A stretch of 64,000 nucleotides of DNA from Halobellus salinus (lineage in GTDB: Archaea > Halobacteriota > Halobacteria > Halobacteriales > Haloferacaceae), in the NCBI RefSeq assembly GCF_014646875.1, contig NZ_BMOC01000003.1, forward strand, positions 1-64,000. Reading direction: 5' to 3'. This document shows, piece after piece, positions 35,668 to 44,581 of the stretch. The first letter of the stretch is position 1; each line of letters starts with the position of its first letter. Below the pieces are notes generated by a model, which saw nothing but the letters and a program-made list of their open reading frames with translations, did not search any database and was not told where the DNA came from. A program made the position numbers and the translations under genes.

Positions 35668-36903
35668 TCACTCCGCCTCGATCGAATACCCCCGGATCCC
35701 GTTCCCGCCGAGGATCAGTACGTCGTCGGAAACCGCGATATCGGAGCCGTTCACCGGCTTTGTCGACCGGTGTAACCGCGTTCCGTCGGCACGGTCGTAC
35801 GCTGTGACTCCCGTCTCCTCGTCGGCGACCCACACGCGGAGCCCTGACGTATCGATCGCGCCGACGGAGCCGTCGATTCGGATATTCCACACCGATTCGC
35901 CGGTCGAGCGGTCGAACGCGTACACGCGTCCGGCCTCCGTCCCGACCGTGACCAGGGAGTTGTCGACCACCGGGCCGGCCGTGGCGGTTCCGTCGAACGT
36001 CTCCGACCACTCGCGGCCGTTCGTTCCGAGCGGATACGCATTGAGGCTGGATCCGTCTTCGGGGCCGCTCCGCTGGACGCTAAAGAGTGTATCCCCGTGT
36101 ATCTGCCCGCGGCTCGCTGCGAACGACCGACTCACAGGCCACGACTCCTCGACGCGAGCCAGCGAGCCGGTGTCGGGGTCGAGAACCCGAACCCCTTGGT
36201 ACCCCAGCCCCACGTACACCGCTCCCGCGTATTCGCCGACGTACGTGACGAACCCGGCCGGCAGGGTCGGCGTTTCGGTTCGCCACTGTTCTTCGCCACT
36301 CTCGGCGTCGAGTCCGACAACGAGCGGTTCCTGCTCACGTCTCGCTCCGTAACTGCTCGCGGCGACGACGACGGTCCCGTCAACGGTTGTGGCCCCCGCC
36401 GCAGTGTTGTGTTTCCCGTCCGCGGGAGCACCGAACGCCCACAGCTTCTCGCCGGTCGCCTCGTCGAAGGTGTGGAAGTGGCTCCCGAGCGTGTCGCTAT
36501 CCTCGGGATCCGGCCGATAGCCGAAGGTGACGTACTGTTCGTCGACCGCGAACGCGTCCGCCCCAAGGTTGGACTCGAACCCGTCGTACGTCGTCTCCTG
36601 TTCCCATTTGACGCCGCTGCCGTGACTCGCCCTCCCCGCCCCATTGAAGTCGTTGAAGTAGATCGAGCCGCCCGCCGTCCAGGCGAAGTCAACGCCCGGA
36701 TCCCCGACCCAGTTTTCCGTCAGCGTCACCGCACCCGCCGACCCCTCGCCCGCCGTCGTCCCCGTCGACTGGCGCTCCGTTGTTGTCGCCGTCTCGGGGG
36801 CCGATGTCGTCTCGTTGCCCTCGTCCGTGAGTCGCAGACACCCACTCGTTCCCCCGAGTCCGACTCCGGCCCCGACTGTCGCCAGCAACTGGCGGCGGTT
36901 CAT
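35668..36903 (-). CDS. PQQ-type beta-propeller lipoprotein, Tat-exported
   Basis: A 411-residue protein starting MNRRQLLATVGAGVGLGGTS with lipobox Cys22 in SGCLRL. A Thr/Glu-rich linker runs to about 60. Propeller repeats follow: GEKLWAF, VVGLDAESGEEQWRT, VYAFDRSTGESVWNI, VTAYDRADGTRLHR (the PQQ enzyme-like YxxDxxTGxxxW pattern). No catalytic residues for a quinoprotein dehydrogenase are evident, so a binding or scaffold role is likely. Divergent from a related gene with 84 nt between them. Confidence 0.88.
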   Translation of the reverse strand: MNRRQLLATVGAGVGLGGTSGCLRLTDEGNETTSAPETATTTERQSTGTTAGEGSAGAVTLTENWVGDPGVDFAWTAGGSIYFNDFNGAGRASHGSGVKWEQETTYDGFESNLGADAFAVDEQYVTFGYRPDPEDSDTLGSHFHTFDEATGEKLWAFGAPADGKHNTAAGATTVDGTVVVAASSYGARREQEPLVVGLDAESGEEQWRTETPTLPAGFVTYVGEYAGAVYVGLGYQGVRVLDPDTGSLARVEESWPVSRSFAASRGQIHGDTLFSVQRSGPEDGSSLNAYPLGTNGREWSETFDGTATAGPVVDNSLVTVGTEAGRVYAFDRSTGESVWNIRIDGSVGAIDTSGLRVWVADEETGVTAYDRADGTRLHRSTKPVNGSDIAVSDDVLILGGNGIRGYSIEAE

Positions 36904-36987
36904 ACAGGAGCACGTCAGGTGCGTATAATAAAAACTCCCACACGGCGTGATCAGTATTTAAGAAGGGACGCGCCAAGACGGGGACAG
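36904..36987. promoter_or_regulatory. Divergent promoters of two PQQ lipoproteins
   Basis: TATAATAAAA (36924-36933, reading TTTTATTATA on the minus strand) serves the left gene, and GTATTTAAG (36954-36962) about 26 nt before 36988 serves the right gene. The closeness suggests shared control. Confidence 0.65.
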
Positions 36988-38226
36988 ATGACGAGAGAAC
37001 CAACCTGGTCCCGCCGGAGCCTACTGCGCGGGAGTGCTGGCGTCGGAGTTGTCGCGACCGCGGGGTGTCTCCGACTCACCGACGGGTCGACGGGGACACC
37101 GACGGACGGACAGGGCGGCACGGAGGCGGGCGGACAGGCCGGGTCGGCGACGACTGGTTCGACAGAAGCGGCGCCGACGGACGCCCCCGGCGGATCCACG
37201 ACAGCCGGATCCGCCTCCGAGATCGAACTCGTCCCGGCCTGGTCGGGGTCGAGCAGCGCGGTGGCGGCCGCCGCCGGCAATTTCTTTTTCCGGCCGTCGT
37301 TCACCCGCCTCAGGCGAGTCCGCCCCGACGGAACGGCCGTCTTCGAGGCCGAGGTTGCGGACGGGTACCTCCTCTCGATCAGGACGTTCCGGAACGGCTT
37401 GTACGCCGACGACACGGGCGTGTACGTCGGTTCGAGGGCCCGAGACGAGGTCGATACCGGTGGGAGAGTGTACGCACTCGATCCCGAGACCGGCGAGGAA
37501 CGCTGGATGCACGAGGAGCCGGGGGACGGACTGCACAACGAGACCTTGGCGGTGACGGTGACCGACGGGACCGTGATCTTCGCGAGTCAGAGCAGCGGCA
37601 GCGGCGACGAACAGGAGCCGATCGTCCGCGGCGTCGACACCGAGAGCGGCGAGGAGCGGTGGCGGATCCAGTTCTCGGAGGGGTTCATCAACGGGATCGT
37701 CGCCCGCGGTGACCGACTGTTCGTCCAGCAGACGTTCGGGCTGTCGATATACCGGCTCTCGACGCGGGAACTGCTCGAAGAACGACGATTGACGGCGGGG
37801 TTCAGCCAGTTCGCCGCCGCCGACGGGACGCTCTTCGTTCCCGGCGAGACGGTTCGCGCGTTGACGCTCCCCGCCGGCGACGAGCGCTGGTCGGTCTCCA
37901 CGGGTCGGTCGGTGAACACGGGCGTCGGCGTCGGCGAAACCGGCGTGTTCGTCGGCACGGAGAGCGGATTCGTGCTGGGGTACGGTCGGGAGACCGGCGA
38001 CGCGTTGTGGGAGAGCCGCGTCGACGGCGTCGTCGAACACCCGCCGGTCGTCGCGGACGGCGTCGTCTGGATCGCGAGCGAGCGCGGCGACCTCTCGGCG
38101 TTCGCCGAGGCGACCGGCGAACTGCTCTACGAGGAGGAGATCGCCCCGGGGTTCGAGTTCACGGTCCTGGATGGGATCCTCAACGACGACGAGCGCGACA
38201 CCGCCTACGAGATCCGCCGAGGCTGA
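36988..38226 (+). CDS. PQQ-type beta-propeller lipoprotein, Tat-exported
   Basis: A 412-residue protein with Tat motif SRRSLLRGSAGVG and lipobox Cys in TAGCLRLTDG, the same CLRLTD start as its divergent neighbour. A long Gly/Thr/Ser linker runs to about 75. Propeller repeats are VYALDPETGEERWMH, VRGVDTESGEERWRI, VLGYGRETGDALWES and LSAFAEATGELLYEE. The pair most likely arose by duplication; both would be anchored outside the membrane. Its last codons begin a 22-bp tandem repeat. Confidence 0.88.
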   Translation: MTREPTWSRRSLLRGSAGVGVVATAGCLRLTDGSTGTPTDGQGGTEAGGQAGSATTGSTEAAPTDAPGGSTTAGSASEIELVPAWSGSSSAVAAAAGNFFFRPSFTRLRRVRPDGTAVFEAEVADGYLLSIRTFRNGLYADDTGVYVGSRARDEVDTGGRVYALDPETGEERWMHEEPGDGLHNETLAVTVTDGTVIFASQSSGSGDEQEPIVRGVDTESGEERWRIQFSEGFINGIVARGDRLFVQQTFGLSIYRLSTRELLEERRLTAGFSQFAAADGTLFVPGETVRALTLPAGDERWSVSTGRSVNTGVGVGETGVFVGTESGFVLGYGRETGDALWESRVDGVVEHPPVVADGVVWIASERGDLSAFAEATGELLYEEEIAPGFEFTVLDGILNDDERDTAYEIRRG

Positions 38227-38285
38227 GCAGAGCATCCGCCGAGGCTGAGCAGAGCATCCGCCGAGGCTGAGCAGAGCATCCGCCG
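38212..38285 (+). repeat. 22-bp tandem repeat spanning a stop codon
   Basis: ATCCGCCGAGGCTGAGCAGA plus GC occurs at 38212, 38234 and 38256 without mismatch, followed by a partial fourth copy at 38278. The first copy contains the last codons and TGA stop of the PQQ gene. A slip would restore the same C-terminus. Confidence 0.97.
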
Positions 38286-38377
38286 CCGATAGCGTCGGAT
38301 CATCGGCGCACGCCAGCGCCTACCACGCCGACGAGCGGAAGAGCGGACTTTTACCGCGTGACAGGCTACGAGAACGT

Positions 38378-39037
38378 ATGAGTACGCCACAGGACCGCCT
38401 CGCGGTCGACTGTCCGTCCTGTTCGTCCGCCGAACCGACCGTCCACGAGGTACTGAAGCAGGGGAGCGGCCGCAACACCGTCCGGTGTACCGAGTGCGGC
38501 CACGTCCACAAGGTCCGGATCGAATCCGAATCCCGGATCGAGCGCGACGTCGTGGTCTCCCAGGACGACGAATCGTTCTCCACCCGCACGGAGATACCGC
38601 CCGCCGAGACCCTCTCGGTCGGCGACGACTTCATCGTCGACAGCGCGGAGGCGCTTGTCCAGGTCCGGGTCACGGGACTGGAACTCGGCCCCGAAGAGCG
38701 CGCCGAAGACGCCCGCGCCGAGGACGTTTCGACCATTTGGACCCGCGAGATTGACAACGTCACCGTGAAGACGACGCTCAACCCCAAGGAGGGCACCGGC
38801 GACCGGGAGTCCACGCGGAGCTTCGACCTCCAGGTCCCGGGCGACTACGAGTTCGCGGTCGGCGAGGCCGAGTCGTTCGGCGACGAGGAGTTCGCGGTGA
38901 AGGCGATCCAGGTGCGCGACGACGCGCCCGAGTACCGCCACGGGAAGCTGGACCACGAGGGGGACATGGTCTACGCGCGGGACATCAAACGGCTCTACGG
39001 CACCGACAGGACGACCTCAGCGTGGTCGGCCTGGTAG
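38378..39037 (+). CDS. HVO_0476-family zinc-finger protein
   Basis: A 219-residue protein starting MSTPQDRLAVDCPSCSSAEP with CPSC and RCTECGHVHKVRIE forming a zinc ribbon (about 12-45). The rest is a conserved acidic domain (SVGDDFIVDSAEALVQVRVT, TIWTREIDNVTVKTTLN, GDMVYARDIKRLYG). It matches the haloarchaeal family named for HVO_0476; role unknown, and a nucleic-acid or ribosome link is suggested only by the ribbon. A TTTTAC box lies about 30 nt upstream. pcm follows after 49 nt. Confidence 0.85.
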   Translation: MSTPQDRLAVDCPSCSSAEPTVHEVLKQGSGRNTVRCTECGHVHKVRIESESRIERDVVVSQDDESFSTRTEIPPAETLSVGDDFIVDSAEALVQVRVTGLELGPEERAEDARAEDVSTIWTREIDNVTVKTTLNPKEGTGDRESTRSFDLQVPGDYEFAVGEAESFGDEEFAVKAIQVRDDAPEYRHGKLDHEGDMVYARDIKRLYGTDRTTSAWSAW

Positions 39038-39086
39038 GCCGTCCGCGGCGTCGAGCTTCTGTTCGACAGCTGAAAGATTCGATTCG

Positions 39087-39740
39087 GTGGCGGACGAAGC
39101 CCAACTCGTGAGCGACGGCCGTGCGGCGGAACGCGACGCGCTCGTCGAGCGGCTCCGGGAGCGGGGCCACCTCAGTAGCGACCGCGCCGCCGACGCGCTG
39201 GGAGCCGTCCCGCGCCACGAGTTCCTGCCCAGCGGGGTTCGCGGCCGGGCGTACGACGACCGGCCGCTCTCGATCGGGAACGGCCAGACCGTGAGCGCGC
39301 CGCATATGGTGGGAGTGATGTGCGACCTCCTCCCGGCCGACGCCGCCGACGTCCTGGAGGTCGGCACCGGGTGTGGCTACCACGCGGCGGTGACCGCAGA
39401 ATGCGTCGCGGGACACGTCTACTCCGTCGAGTACGACGCCGACCTCGCGGCGACGGCCCGCGACACCTTCGCGCGGGTGGGCTACGACGACCGGATCTCC
39501 GTCCGGATCGGCGACGGCCGGGAGGGGTGGGCCGAACACGCCCCCTTCGACTGTGTCTACTCCACCTGCGCCGTTCCCGGAGTTCCGGATGCCCTCCGAG
39601 AGCAACTGCGCGAGGGGGGCCGCGTGATCGCGCCCGTCGGAACCGCCCACCAGACGCTCGTCACGCTCGACAAGCGCGAGGCAGGGTCGTTCGAGCGGAG
39701 CGAGCACGGCGGCGTGCGGTTCGTGCGGATCCGGGGGTGA
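39087..39740 (+). CDS. pcm: Protein-L-isoaspartate O-methyltransferase
   Basis: Repairs isoaspartyl damage with S-adenosylmethionine. GTG start; 217 residues, the family length. Motifs are AVPRHEFLP, RPLSIGNGQTVSAPHMVGVM, the SAM loop VLEVGTGCGYHAAV, VYSVEYDADLAA and the C-terminal GGRVIAPVGT. Its stop codon is the first base of the palindromic element copy 3, which separates it from a diverged paralogue. Confidence 0.95.
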   Translation: MADEAQLVSDGRAAERDALVERLRERGHLSSDRAADALGAVPRHEFLPSGVRGRAYDDRPLSIGNGQTVSAPHMVGVMCDLLPADAADVLEVGTGCGYHAAVTAECVAGHVYSVEYDADLAATARDTFARVGYDDRISVRIGDGREGWAEHAPFDCVYSTCAVPGVPDALREQLREGGRVIAPVGTAHQTLVTLDKREAGSFERSEHGGVRFVRIRG

Positions 39741-39819
39741 TACTGTCGGCTATAGTCGCGTGACGTATTTCGACACCCCGGGGTGTCGAAAATCTTCACG
39801 TAGTTATAGCCGACAGTAT
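39740..39819. repeat. 80-bp palindromic element, copy 3
   Basis: Exact reverse complement of copy 1. It begins at the last base of the pcm stop codon and ends 92 nt before the next start. Inner palindrome centred on CCCCGGGG, outer arms ATACTGTCGGCTATA. Confidence 0.95.
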
Positions 39820-39911
39820 GAGACCACGCGGGGGTTCGTCGACCCCGAGCCCCGGACACAGTCCCACGGCCGGAGCGTGCAGTTGATTAGGCCGCACTCC
39901 TGAATCCGGGT

Positions 39912-40715
39912 ATGGATCCCGGGGACCTGCGCGACGAGATGGTCGACGGACTTGAGGCGCGCCTCTCGATCGACGCTGCGGTCTCGCTCGCCATGCGGAC
40001 GGTCCCGCGCAGAACGTTCGTCGACGACGCGCCCTACCGCGGCCAGGGCGAAGACGTTGCGGGCACCACGGTGCTTGCCCCCGGGACCGTGGCGCGGCTC
40101 TTGACCGCGCTCGACGTCACCCCGCGAGCGGCAGGGACACCGGACGCCGGCGCGGCCGACACCGACCCCACCGGCGACGTGCTCGTCGTCGGCGCGGGCG
40201 TGGGCTACACCGCCGCACTCCTGGCCGAACTGGTTGGCGAGGCCCGCGTCCACGCGGTCGACATCGACCGGCAGCTGGTCTACATCGCGCGGTCGAACCT
40301 CGACTCCGCGGGGTACCCCGGTGTGCTCGTCGACGCCCGCGACGGCGCCGACGGCCTCCCGGAGTACGCGCCGTTCGATCGCGTCTTGGTCGAGGCCGCC
40401 GCAGTCGCCCCGCCCGAGCGCCTGATCGACCAGCTCGCTCCCGACGGCCGGCTCGTGCTCCCGCTGGGTGGGCCCGACCAGAGCCTGGGTGTCGTTGACG
40501 CCGCGGGCGAGGTCCGCGAGCGCGCCGGTCCGGTCGCGTTCGACCCGCTGCTCGTCGACGGCGAGCAGGGCAGCGCGCCCGTGCGGAACCGGACCGTCCG
40601 GGAGGACAGAGAGCGCAGCGAGACCCAGGGCTACTTCGCCGAAACCGGGTGGGAACAGGGGTGGATCGACTGGGACGACCAGCGGAACCATACTCGGCGG
40701 CGGGGCCGCCGCTGA
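39912..40715 (+). CDS. Pcm-like methyltransferase, diverged paralogue
   Basis: A 267-residue protein. It shares the Pcm layout (AVSLAMRTVPRRTFVDDAPY, VLVVGAGVGYTAALLAELVG, VHAVDIDRQLVYIARSNLDS, GRLVLPLGGPDQSLGV). The first motif lacks the SxPHM block; GTTVLAPGTVARLL takes its place, so substrate may differ from isoaspartate. A C-terminal 45-residue extension ends in WIDWDDQRNHTRRRGRR, unusually basic for this organism. Confidence 0.85.
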   Translation: MDPGDLRDEMVDGLEARLSIDAAVSLAMRTVPRRTFVDDAPYRGQGEDVAGTTVLAPGTVARLLTALDVTPRAAGTPDAGAADTDPTGDVLVVGAGVGYTAALLAELVGEARVHAVDIDRQLVYIARSNLDSAGYPGVLVDARDGADGLPEYAPFDRVLVEAAAVAPPERLIDQLAPDGRLVLPLGGPDQSLGVVDAAGEVRERAGPVAFDPLLVDGEQGSAPVRNRTVREDRERSETQGYFAETGWEQGWIDWDDQRNHTRRRGRR

Positions 40716-40727
40716 CCCGGCCGTCGG

Positions 40728-41855
40728 TCAGGATTTCAACCCGCTGCCGGTGAGCGGCACCACCACGTCGGCGCCGGGCGAGAGCGTCCCCCGCTCGCGG
40801 TAGACGTCGAGTGCAGCCGGCGCGGCCGCGCAGGTCGGCTCGGTGTAGAACCCCCGCCGGTGGAGCGCGTCGAGCGCCTCGGCGACCGCCGACTCCGACA
40901 GCGCGATCGCGTCGCCGTCGGTCGCGTCGATCGCGTTGAGGATCTGTGTCTTCCGCACGGGTTCGCGGATCTGGATCCCGTCGGCGGCGTCGTTGTCCCC
41001 GGCTGCCGCGTCCTGACCGTAGATGTCGGCGACGATCGGAGCGTAGCCCGCGGCCTGCGCGCCCAACAGCCGGGGGACCTCGTCGATCCACCCGAGCGCT
41101 TCGAGCGCGCGGAACCCGCGGTACGCGCCCAAAAAGAGCGTGCCGTGGCCCACCGGGAGCACGACCGCGTCGGGCGCAGTCCACCCTCGCTGGGCGCAGA
41201 CCTCGTAGGCGAACGTCGCGGTGCCGGCGAAGAAGGCGGGGTTCCACGCATGAGAGGCGTACCACGCGTCGCCCGACTCAACGGCGTCGACACAGGCACG
41301 GGTAACGGCCTCTCGGCTCCCCTCGATCGGGACCGCGGTCGCGCCCGCTCGCTCGATCGCCCGGCGCTTGGCGGGTTTGACCGACGCCGGCACGTAGATG
41401 TCGGCGTCGATGCCGGCCCGGGCCGCGTAGGTCGCGATCGCGGCGCCCGCGTTCCCGGAGGAGTCTTCGACCACGCGGTCGACGCCCAGCGCCGCCGCGA
41501 CCGACAGGGTCGCCGTCGCGCCGCGGTCCTTGAACGACCCCGTCGGCGAGACGTATTCGAGTTTGAACTCCGCGTCCCACGCGGGGGCGTCGACAAGCGG
41601 GGTGAGCCCCTCGCCCAGTGAGACGCGTTGGGTGACGGGGAGAAACGCCTCGAACGACCACAGCCCTGCCGCGGTGTCGGTCCACGATTCGGGCGGGTCG
41701 GCGTCGACGTCGGCACCGAACGCGGTGTCGCCGTCCCACGGGTTCGTCGCGAACTCAAGCGGGGCGCCACAGGCACACTGCCACTGCCACGACTCGCGGT
41801 CGTACGTGCGGTCGCAGACAGAACACGCGAGGTCAAGCGGGTGGGTCCCGGACAT
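40728..41855 (-). CDS. thrC: Threonine synthase
   Basis: PLP enzyme making threonine from phosphohomoserine. The 375-residue protein starts MSGTHPLDLACSVCDRTYDR, with a zinc ribbon (CxxC ... CACGA) typical of archaeal ThrC. The PLP lysine is in PTGSFKDRGATAT, the phosphate loop in EDSSGNAGAAIATYAARAG, and the last block is VVPLTGSGLKS. It lies 5 nt downstream of a desuccinylase-like gene, likely co-transcribed. A threonine deaminase gene is 5 kb away. Confidence 0.92.
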   Translation of the reverse strand: MSGTHPLDLACSVCDRTYDRESWQWQCACGAPLEFATNPWDGDTAFGADVDADPPESWTDTAAGLWSFEAFLPVTQRVSLGEGLTPLVDAPAWDAEFKLEYVSPTGSFKDRGATATLSVAAALGVDRVVEDSSGNAGAAIATYAARAGIDADIYVPASVKPAKRRAIERAGATAVPIEGSREAVTRACVDAVESGDAWYASHAWNPAFFAGTATFAYEVCAQRGWTAPDAVVLPVGHGTLFLGAYRGFRALEALGWIDEVPRLLGAQAAGYAPIVADIYGQDAAAGDNDAADGIQIREPVRKTQILNAIDATDGDAIALSESAVAEALDALHRRGFYTEPTCAAAPAALDVYRERGTLSPGADVVVPLTGSGLKS

Positions 41856-41860
41856 CGGTC

Positions 41861-42817
41861 TCAGTAGGTGTCGATGTTGGTGCCGACAGAGCAGACGTAC
41901 TCGCCGGTCGCGACCTGCGGCAGCCGGCGGGTGCGCCAGAAGACGCCGTCGTTGTTCGCGGTCACGCGGGCTTTGGTCTCCCCGAAGACGCTCGTGACCT
42001 CGAACAGCAGGTCGCCCGCCGAGACCCGGTCGCCGAGCGCGGCCCGGAACCGGACCAATCCTCCAGCGGGGGAGCCGAACTGGTCGAACCCCTTCGCGCG
42101 GGTCTGTCTGCTCACCGTCGCGTCGTCAGCCAGGAAGCCGTACTCCCGGAGCACGTTGAACACGCCCTCGACACCGAGGTCAATGCTCTCTTGATCCCAC
42201 CCGACGCACCCGCCGAGTTCGGGGTCGATCGTCGGGACGCCCTCATCCGGGGCGGCACGGGCGAGTTGGCCGCCGGGGCCTTTCTGGTCGAGGACGTATC
42301 CGCACCCGAACGCCTTCGCCAGCGCCAGACACTCGTCGTGGAGCCGGTGGCGGCGACCGCACCGAACTCGGACCTCGTCGATCATGCGCGACGTGGAGCC
42401 TTGGTGGAGGTCCAACGCGAGGTCGGCGCGGGTCGCGGCGTCGAACGTCGCGGCCGCGATCCGCTCGGAGGAGGTGCCGTTGTCGTCGCCGGGGTACGCG
42501 CGGTTCATCTTGGTGTCGTCGATCGGGTTCCGGTGCTCGGCGGTCTGGAACGCGTGGTAGTTGACGATCCCGACCACCAGGATCGTCCCCGAGAGAGCCG
42601 CGGGATCGAGCCGGGGCACCACCCGGTTGATCACACCGACTCCGTTGAGTTCGTCGCCGTCCGACGCCGCCTGGAGGTAGAGGGTTCGTCCGTCGGACGC
42701 GCCGTTGATGACCGCGCAGGGGAGCCCCACTGCCGTCCCGTCGCGGGTCTCGCCCACCGCGAGACGGCCCGTGTCGACCTCGCCGGGGGGTGCACTCGCT
42801 GTGCCGAGCGTCGTCAT
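41861..42817 (-). CDS. Succinylglutamate desuccinylase/aspartoacylase-family protein
   Basis: A 318-residue M14-like zinc hydrolase. The first metal motif reads QAASDGDELNGVGV, where this family commonly has HGDE, so Asp stands in for the usual His ligand. The second ligand block ADLALDLHQGS is intact, as is ILVVGIVNYHAFQTAEHRNP. A C-terminal barrel (RVSAGDLLFEVTSVFGE) follows. It may act on an N-acyl amino acid; substrate not deducible. Operon with thrC. Confidence 0.85.
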   Translation of the reverse strand: MTTLGTASAPPGEVDTGRLAVGETRDGTAVGLPCAVINGASDGRTLYLQAASDGDELNGVGVINRVVPRLDPAALSGTILVVGIVNYHAFQTAEHRNPIDDTKMNRAYPGDDNGTSSERIAAATFDAATRADLALDLHQGSTSRMIDEVRVRCGRRHRLHDECLALAKAFGCGYVLDQKGPGGQLARAAPDEGVPTIDPELGGCVGWDQESIDLGVEGVFNVLREYGFLADDATVSRQTRAKGFDQFGSPAGGLVRFRAALGDRVSAGDLLFEVTSVFGETKARVTANNDGVFWRTRRLPQVATGEYVCSVGTNIDTY

Positions 42818-43044
42818 TACCCGATTCTCGAAGCCTTCAACCTTTAGGGGTTCGGTCTCGGGGTGAGACTGTCCGGATACGGGTGTCGTCCGCGCGGGTG
42901 GCGGTGGAACGAACTCGAAAGGCCCCCGGCTGTGGATCCTCGGTCGGCCATCGCGTACCCAACTGCCGCCGGTCAGCGTCGAAGCTTCCGGGTGCCGCGG
43001 CCGCGGACCGGTGAGGATTTGTCGCCGCCGCCCGAACGCCGGAC

Positions 43045-43335
43045 GTGAGCGACGAGGTACCCGAACGGCCCCCGGGATCGGGGCTGGTCCAAGCGCTTCG
43101 CGTCCCGCGCAACGGCGCCGTTGGTGTCGCGGTCGGCGTCGCCATCGCGGTTTCCGCCTACCTGGCGCGCGTCTTCGAGTTGCTCGGCCCGTTCGCGGGG
43201 ACGCGAGAGTACCCCGGAGTCGGACCCGAAGGGTGGTTCCTGATCCTGGCGTTCGTGCTCGCGACGTCGACGGCGCTTCTGGTGACGTCGGTTTTGACCG
43301 TCATCGAGGCGGCCCGGCTGGCGCGGCGGCTCTGA
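43045..43335 (+). CDS. Small two-helix membrane protein
   Basis: A 96-residue protein with GTG start. Membrane segments lie near 22-44 (GAVGVAVGVAIAVSAYLARV) and 66-88 (WFLILAFVLATSTALLVTSV). It is a haloarchaeal hypothetical; I do not assign a function. It converges on the PhoU-TrkA gene with 25 nt between stops. Confidence 0.7.
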   Translation: MSDEVPERPPGSGLVQALRVPRNGAVGVAVGVAIAVSAYLARVFELLGPFAGTREYPGVGPEGWFLILAFVLATSTALLVTSVLTVIEAARLARRL

Positions 43336-43360
43336 CACGCCCGAACGGGACCGCCGTCGA

Positions 43361-44581
43361 TCACGCCTCGAACCGCTGTTCGTCGCCGACGAGTTCGCCC
43401 AGTCGCTCGGCGCCAGCGCGGGTCCCCTTTGCGATGATGATGTCGCCGCCGCGGAGTTCGGTGGTTGACCCCGGCTGGACGACCCACTCGGCGTCGCCGC
43501 GGCGGACCGCAATCACGCGCATCCCAGTTTGGGTCTTCACCGCCTCGTCACCGAGTGTCGTGCCCGCGAGCGCGGTGCCGTCCGCGACCGACAGCCGGAC
43601 GATCACCTCGTCGGATTCCTCGATTGCGGCCGCGACAACGGGGTGGGCGTCGATCCCGCGAAGCACCCCCTCGCTGATCTCCAAGGCGGCGTCAGAGATG
43701 ACCTCTGTCGCCGACGCGAGGTGGACGAGTCCCCGGAGTCGGACCGGGTCCTCGACCCGGCCTGCCGCCCGCAGCGTCCACGCCTCGAACCGGGATTTCA
43801 GCGCGTCGACCTCCGCTTCTAGCTCCCGGACCTCCTCGGCGACGCCCTCGCTATCGAACAGCACCGACCCGTACGCCAGGTCGACAGCGAGTTCGCTCAT
43901 GTCTTTCATGAGGATAATCGAGTCGACCGCACGTCCGAGGTCGTCGATCGGCGGGTCGACGGGGACCGGCGGGTCGTAGGGGCCACCGGTCGCTGCCGGG
44001 TACACCGACTCGATCCCGCCGCTCGGACCCCGGAGTAGTAGCGAATCTCCCGCCTGGAGTGCGTCGTCGGCGCCGGGGCTAAGCACCCACCGGCGCTTGC
44101 CCGTGGCCGACGCCCGGCGGATCGCGATCACCCGAGCGCCGGCTTCGGTCTCCATATTTATCTCCCGGAGGGTCCGACCGACGTACTCGGAGTCGGGCGC
44201 GACGGTCGCGCGGACCAGCGCCTCCGCGGCCTCGGGGATGGCGGTCCGGAGCGCGTCCGGGGTCCCGATGTCGTCGAGGACGATCTTGGCGATGTCGCCG
44301 GCGGCGTTAGAGATCTTCTCGGCGGCGCCCATCACGCCCAGAACGGGCGCGAGCTGTTCGGCGTCCTCGGTGCTCCGGGCCGCCATGAGCAGGCTCATCC
44401 GGCCTTGAAGCTGGAGGAGATCGACTCGGTCTTCGAGGGCAAGCACTTCCCGGGCGATCTCGTTGCTCCCGCTGAGGACGGCGGAGTACGAGAGGTCAAT
44501 CAAAAGCTCCGCGGTGTCTTTCATCTCCGCGAGCACCTCCTTGACACTGACCGGTTCGTACGCCGCGTCCCCTGGGACCAT
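43361..44581 (-). CDS. PhoU/TrkA-C double-domain regulator of ion channels
   Basis: A 406-residue protein with an internal duplication. Each half has a PhoU-like helical domain (KEVLAEMKDTAELLIDLSYS; DSIILMKDMSELAVDLAYGS) and a TrkA-C (RCK_C) domain (GRTLREINMETEAGARVIAI; GTTLGDEAVKTQTGMRVIAV). The start MVPGDAAYEP is chosen because an ATTATG box at about 44605 is 25 nt upstream; the ATG at 44608 would sit in the box. The family senses nucleotides or ions to gate potassium transport. Divergent from citrate synthase. Confidence 0.87.
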   Translation of the reverse strand: MVPGDAAYEPVSVKEVLAEMKDTAELLIDLSYSAVLSGSNEIAREVLALEDRVDLLQLQGRMSLLMAARSTEDAEQLAPVLGVMGAAEKISNAAGDIAKIVLDDIGTPDALRTAIPEAAEALVRATVAPDSEYVGRTLREINMETEAGARVIAIRRASATGKRRWVLSPGADDALQAGDSLLLRGPSGGIESVYPAATGGPYDPPVPVDPPIDDLGRAVDSIILMKDMSELAVDLAYGSVLFDSEGVAEEVRELEAEVDALKSRFEAWTLRAAGRVEDPVRLRGLVHLASATEVISDAALEISEGVLRGIDAHPVVAAAIEESDEVIVRLSVADGTALAGTTLGDEAVKTQTGMRVIAVRRGDAEWVVQPGSTTELRGGDIIIAKGTRAGAERLGELVGDEQRFEA

